From NCBI RefSeq assembly GCF_000426545.1, contig NZ_AUFO01000029.1, positions 1 to 64,000 of the forward strand: 64,000 bases of DNA, given 5' to 3'. The notes beneath the pieces were generated by a model. That model did no database searches. It saw only the letters and a list, made by a program, of their open reading frames with translations, and was not told the origin of the DNA. The stretch is from Paenibacillus massiliensis subsp. panacisoli DSM 21345. Lineage in GTDB: Bacteria > Bacillota > Bacilli > Paenibacillales > Paenibacillaceae. Each line of letters begins with the position of its first letter. Positions within the stretch are counted from its first letter, which is position 1. Made by a program: the position numbers and the translations under genes. Shown piece after piece: positions 61,846-64,000 of this stretch.

Positions 61846-64000
61846 TCAGGATTGAGTGGGAACATTCGTTTTCTTACTAACCTTCAAACCACCTTCAATC
61901 TCGTCGATCAGCAGGGAATCCCCCTTGGTAATCGTTCCGCTCAACAGCTCCTCGGACAAACGATCCTCAATATGCTTCTGAATCGCTCTACGCAATGGAC
62001 GTGCCCCGTAGGCTGGATCAAAGCCTTCTTTAGCCAGGAATGCCTTAGCCTTGTCAGTCAGCTCGAAGTCCACATCGTATTCGTTCAGACGCTTACGAAG
62101 CTCTTCGGACATGAGGGAGACGATTTGACCAATGTGCTTCTCTTCAAGAGAGTGGAACACGATGATCTCATCAATACGGTTCAGGAACTCTGGACGGAAG
62201 CTCTTCTTAAGCTCTTCCATGACCTTACCCTTCATATTGTCATAGTCTGCCCCAGCATCCACCACAGCTGTGAAGCCCAGGGTAGAGTTCCGCTTGATCG
62301 CTTCTGCTCCAACGTTGGAAGTCAGGATGATGAGCGTATTCCGGAAGTCAACTACGCGACCTTTGGAATCTGTCAAGCGTCCATCCTCCAGCACTTGCAG
62401 CAGGATGTTGAAGACCTCTGGGTGAGCTTTCTCAATCTCATCAAGCAATACGACGGAGTATGGCTTGCGGCGAACCTTCTCTGTCAGCTGACCTCCTTCC
62501 TCATAGCCTACATACCCTGGAGGCGCTCCGACCAGACGTGATGTAGAGTGCTTCTCCATGTATTCGGACATATCGATACGGATAACTGCATTTTCATCAC
62601 CGAACATGGACTCGGCTAGCGCACGAGCAAGCTCAGTTTTACCTACCCCTGTAGGACCAAGGAAGATAAAGGAGCCCATTGGACGCTTAGGATCTTTGAG
62701 ACCAGCACGTGCACGACGAATCGCACGGCTGACTGCCTTGACAGCTTCGTCCTGACCGATTACACGCTCATGCAGCAATTGCTCCATGTTCAAGAGACGT
62801 TCCGTTTCTTCTTCCTTCAGCTTGCTGACAGGCACGCCCGTCCAGAGCGCTACGATCTGCGCAATATCCTCAGGTGTCACCTCGGAATCAGTACGCCCTT
62901 GTTTTTCTTTCCACTGATTTTTGGTCAGATCCAGCTCTTCACGCATTTTCTGCTCGGTATCCCGAAGCGCAGCAGCCTTCTCAAATTCTTGACTTTGTAC
63001 AGCTGAATCCTTCTCTTTACGAATATCCTCCAGACGGTTCTCCAACTGTTTCAGGTTGGGCGGTACGGTGTAAGAGTTCAGTCGTACTTTAGAACCCGCT
63101 TCATCAATCAGATCGATCGCTTTGTCCGGCAGGAAACGGTCTGTAATATAACGGTCAGACAGCTTAACAGCTGCTTCAATCGCTTCATCCGTAATTTTTA
63201 CACGGTGATGTGCCTCATAGCGGTCACGCAATCCGTACAAAATCTGAATGGCTTCCTCTGGAGATGGCTGATCCACTGTAATAGGCTGGAAGCGCCGTTC
63301 CAGGGCTGCGTCTTTCTCAATGTATTTACGATACTCGTCCAGTGTGGTGGCCCCGATACATTGCAGCTCACCGCGTGCCAGTGCAGGCTTCAGAATATTG
63401 GAAGCGTCGATCGCTCCCTCTGCACCACCAGCGCCGATCAATGTGTGAAGCTCATCAATGAACAGTACAATGTTACCTGCTTGGCGAATTTCATCCATAA
63501 TCTTTTTCAGACGATCCTCGAATTCACCGCGATATTTTGTACCAGCTACAACAGAGCCCATATCGAGTGTCATAACACGCTTATCACGCAGTGTCTCCGG
63601 AATCTCATTAGCAATAATCTTCTGAGCAAGACCTTCCGCAATCGCCGTCTTACCTACCCCTGGCTCACCAATCAGCACTGGGTTATTCTTCGTACGACGA
63701 CTCAACACCTGAATGACCCGCTCAATTTCTTTGCTGCGGCCAATTACAGGGTCAAGGTTACCATCCTTCGCGATGGCAGTCAGATCACGAGCCAGGCTAT
63801 CCAGTGTAGGAGTGCTCACATTCGCTTGTGTGCCGCTGTGACTGGATACCGCTTCACTGCTGCCAAGCAGCTGAAGCACTTGCTGGCGAGCCTTGTTCAG
63901 GCTAATGCCCAGATTATTCAGTACACGAGCAGCTACACCTTCACCTTCACGAATAAGACCCAGCAAAATATGCTCTGTGCCTACGTAGGTATGACCCAGC
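61846..64000 (-). CDS. clpC: Hsp100 ATPase ClpC (partial, N-terminus outside window)
   Basis: The C-terminal 718 residues of ClpC, the unfoldase partner of ClpP. Visible are the end of the N-domain (LGHTYVGTEHILLGLIREGE), D1 Walker A GEPGVGKTAIAEGLA and Walker B VLFIDELHTLIGAGG, a UVR-type middle domain (SAVQSQEFEKAAALRD), D2 Walker A GPTGVGKTELARAL and Walker B VLLDEIEKAHPEV, and the C-terminal small domain. The frame is open to the right edge. In Bacillales ctsR, mcsA and mcsB normally precede it. Confidence 0.98.
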   Translation of the reverse strand, partial: LGHTYVGTEHILLGLIREGEGVAARVLNNLGISLNKARQQVLQLLGSSEAVSSHSGTQANVSTPTLDSLARDLTAIAKDGNLDPVIGRSKEIERVIQVLSRRTKNNPVLIGEPGVGKTAIAEGLAQKIIANEIPETLRDKRVMTLDMGSVVAGTKYRGEFEDRLKKIMDEIRQAGNIVLFIDELHTLIGAGGAEGAIDASNILKPALARGELQCIGATTLDEYRKYIEKDAALERRFQPITVDQPSPEEAIQILYGLRDRYEAHHRVKITDEAIEAAVKLSDRYITDRFLPDKAIDLIDEAGSKVRLNSYTVPPNLKQLENRLEDIRKEKDSAVQSQEFEKAAALRDTEQKMREELDLTKNQWKEKQGRTDSEVTPEDIAQIVALWTGVPVSKLKEEETERLLNMEQLLHERVIGQDEAVKAVSRAIRRARAGLKDPKRPMGSFIFLGPTGVGKTELARALAESMFGDENAVIRIDMSEYMEKHSTSRLVGAPPGYVGYEEGGQLTEKVRRKPYSVVLLDEIEKAHPEVFNILLQVLEDGRLTDSKGRVVDFRNTLIILTSNVGAEAIKRNSTLGFTAVVDAGADYDNMKGKVMEELKKSFRPEFLNRIDEIIVFHSLEEKHIGQIVSLMSEELRKRLNEYDVDFELTDKAKAFLAKEGFDPAYGARPLRRAIQKHIEDRLSEELLSGTITKGDSLLIDEIEGGLKVSKKTNVPTQS

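Overview
The window looks like a chromosomal segment from an endospore-forming Firmicute of the Bacillales, most likely Paenibacillus or a close relative. The evidence is the 16S rRNA 5' end, the sporulation and germination genes (pdaB, gerD, cwlD, a spoIIM-like gene, sigH), zinc-type S14, L33 and L36, a T-box leader, and a gene order that follows the Bacillus subtilis ctsR-clpC to S10-spc-alpha region almost gene for gene. The genus is inferred from protein similarity by eye, not from a search.

Nearly everything is read from the minus strand, so in transcription order the window runs from high to low coordinates. 64000-48300: clpC (cut by the window edge), radA, disA, pssA, yacL, ispD, ispF, gltX, a cysteine T-box with cysE-cysS, mrnC, rlmB, rae1 and sigH. 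One small gene of unknown function at 57623-58018 is on the plus strand. 47900-35460: rpmG-secE-nusG-rplK-rplA, rplJ-rplL behind an L10-type leader, ybxB, rpoB-rpoC, then ybxF-rpsL. 35300-15400: rpsG-fusA-tuf, then the long S10-spc-alpha block from rpsJ to rplQ including secY, adk, map, infA and rpoA. 15395-14606 is a gene-free, hairpin-rich stretch. It lies where B. subtilis carries the ECF transporter genes. 14605-12777: truA, rplM, rpsI.

The left 12.7 kb is more mixed. A secreted RCC1-like/Big2-like/copper-amine-oxidase-N-like protein diverges from a small holin-like membrane protein. A malic enzyme diverges from a two-gene sulfate assimilation unit (cysH-sat). Then come cwlD, mrp, gerD, pdaB, a spoIIM-like gene, a small unknown gene, and the promoter, boxA and 5' end of a 16S rRNA gene.

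Functionally the window is a gene-expression core: transcription (rpoA, rpoB, rpoC, nusG, sigH), translation (about 30 ribosomal proteins, EF-Tu, EF-G, IF-1, GltX, CysS), RNA maturation (rlmB, mrnC, truA, rae1) and protein export (secY, secE). Spore-related genes lie at one end. Several units carry visible leader control: the T-box, the L10 leader with attenuator, an L13-type hairpin, and two L1-operator-like motifs before rplK and rplA. I did not find a defence island, prophage, CRISPR array or a clearly new multi-gene system. The best candidates for new biology are the repeat-like region replacing the ECF genes, the paired L1-like motifs, the long rpoB and rpsJ leaders, and the small cysteine-rich gene beside pssA.
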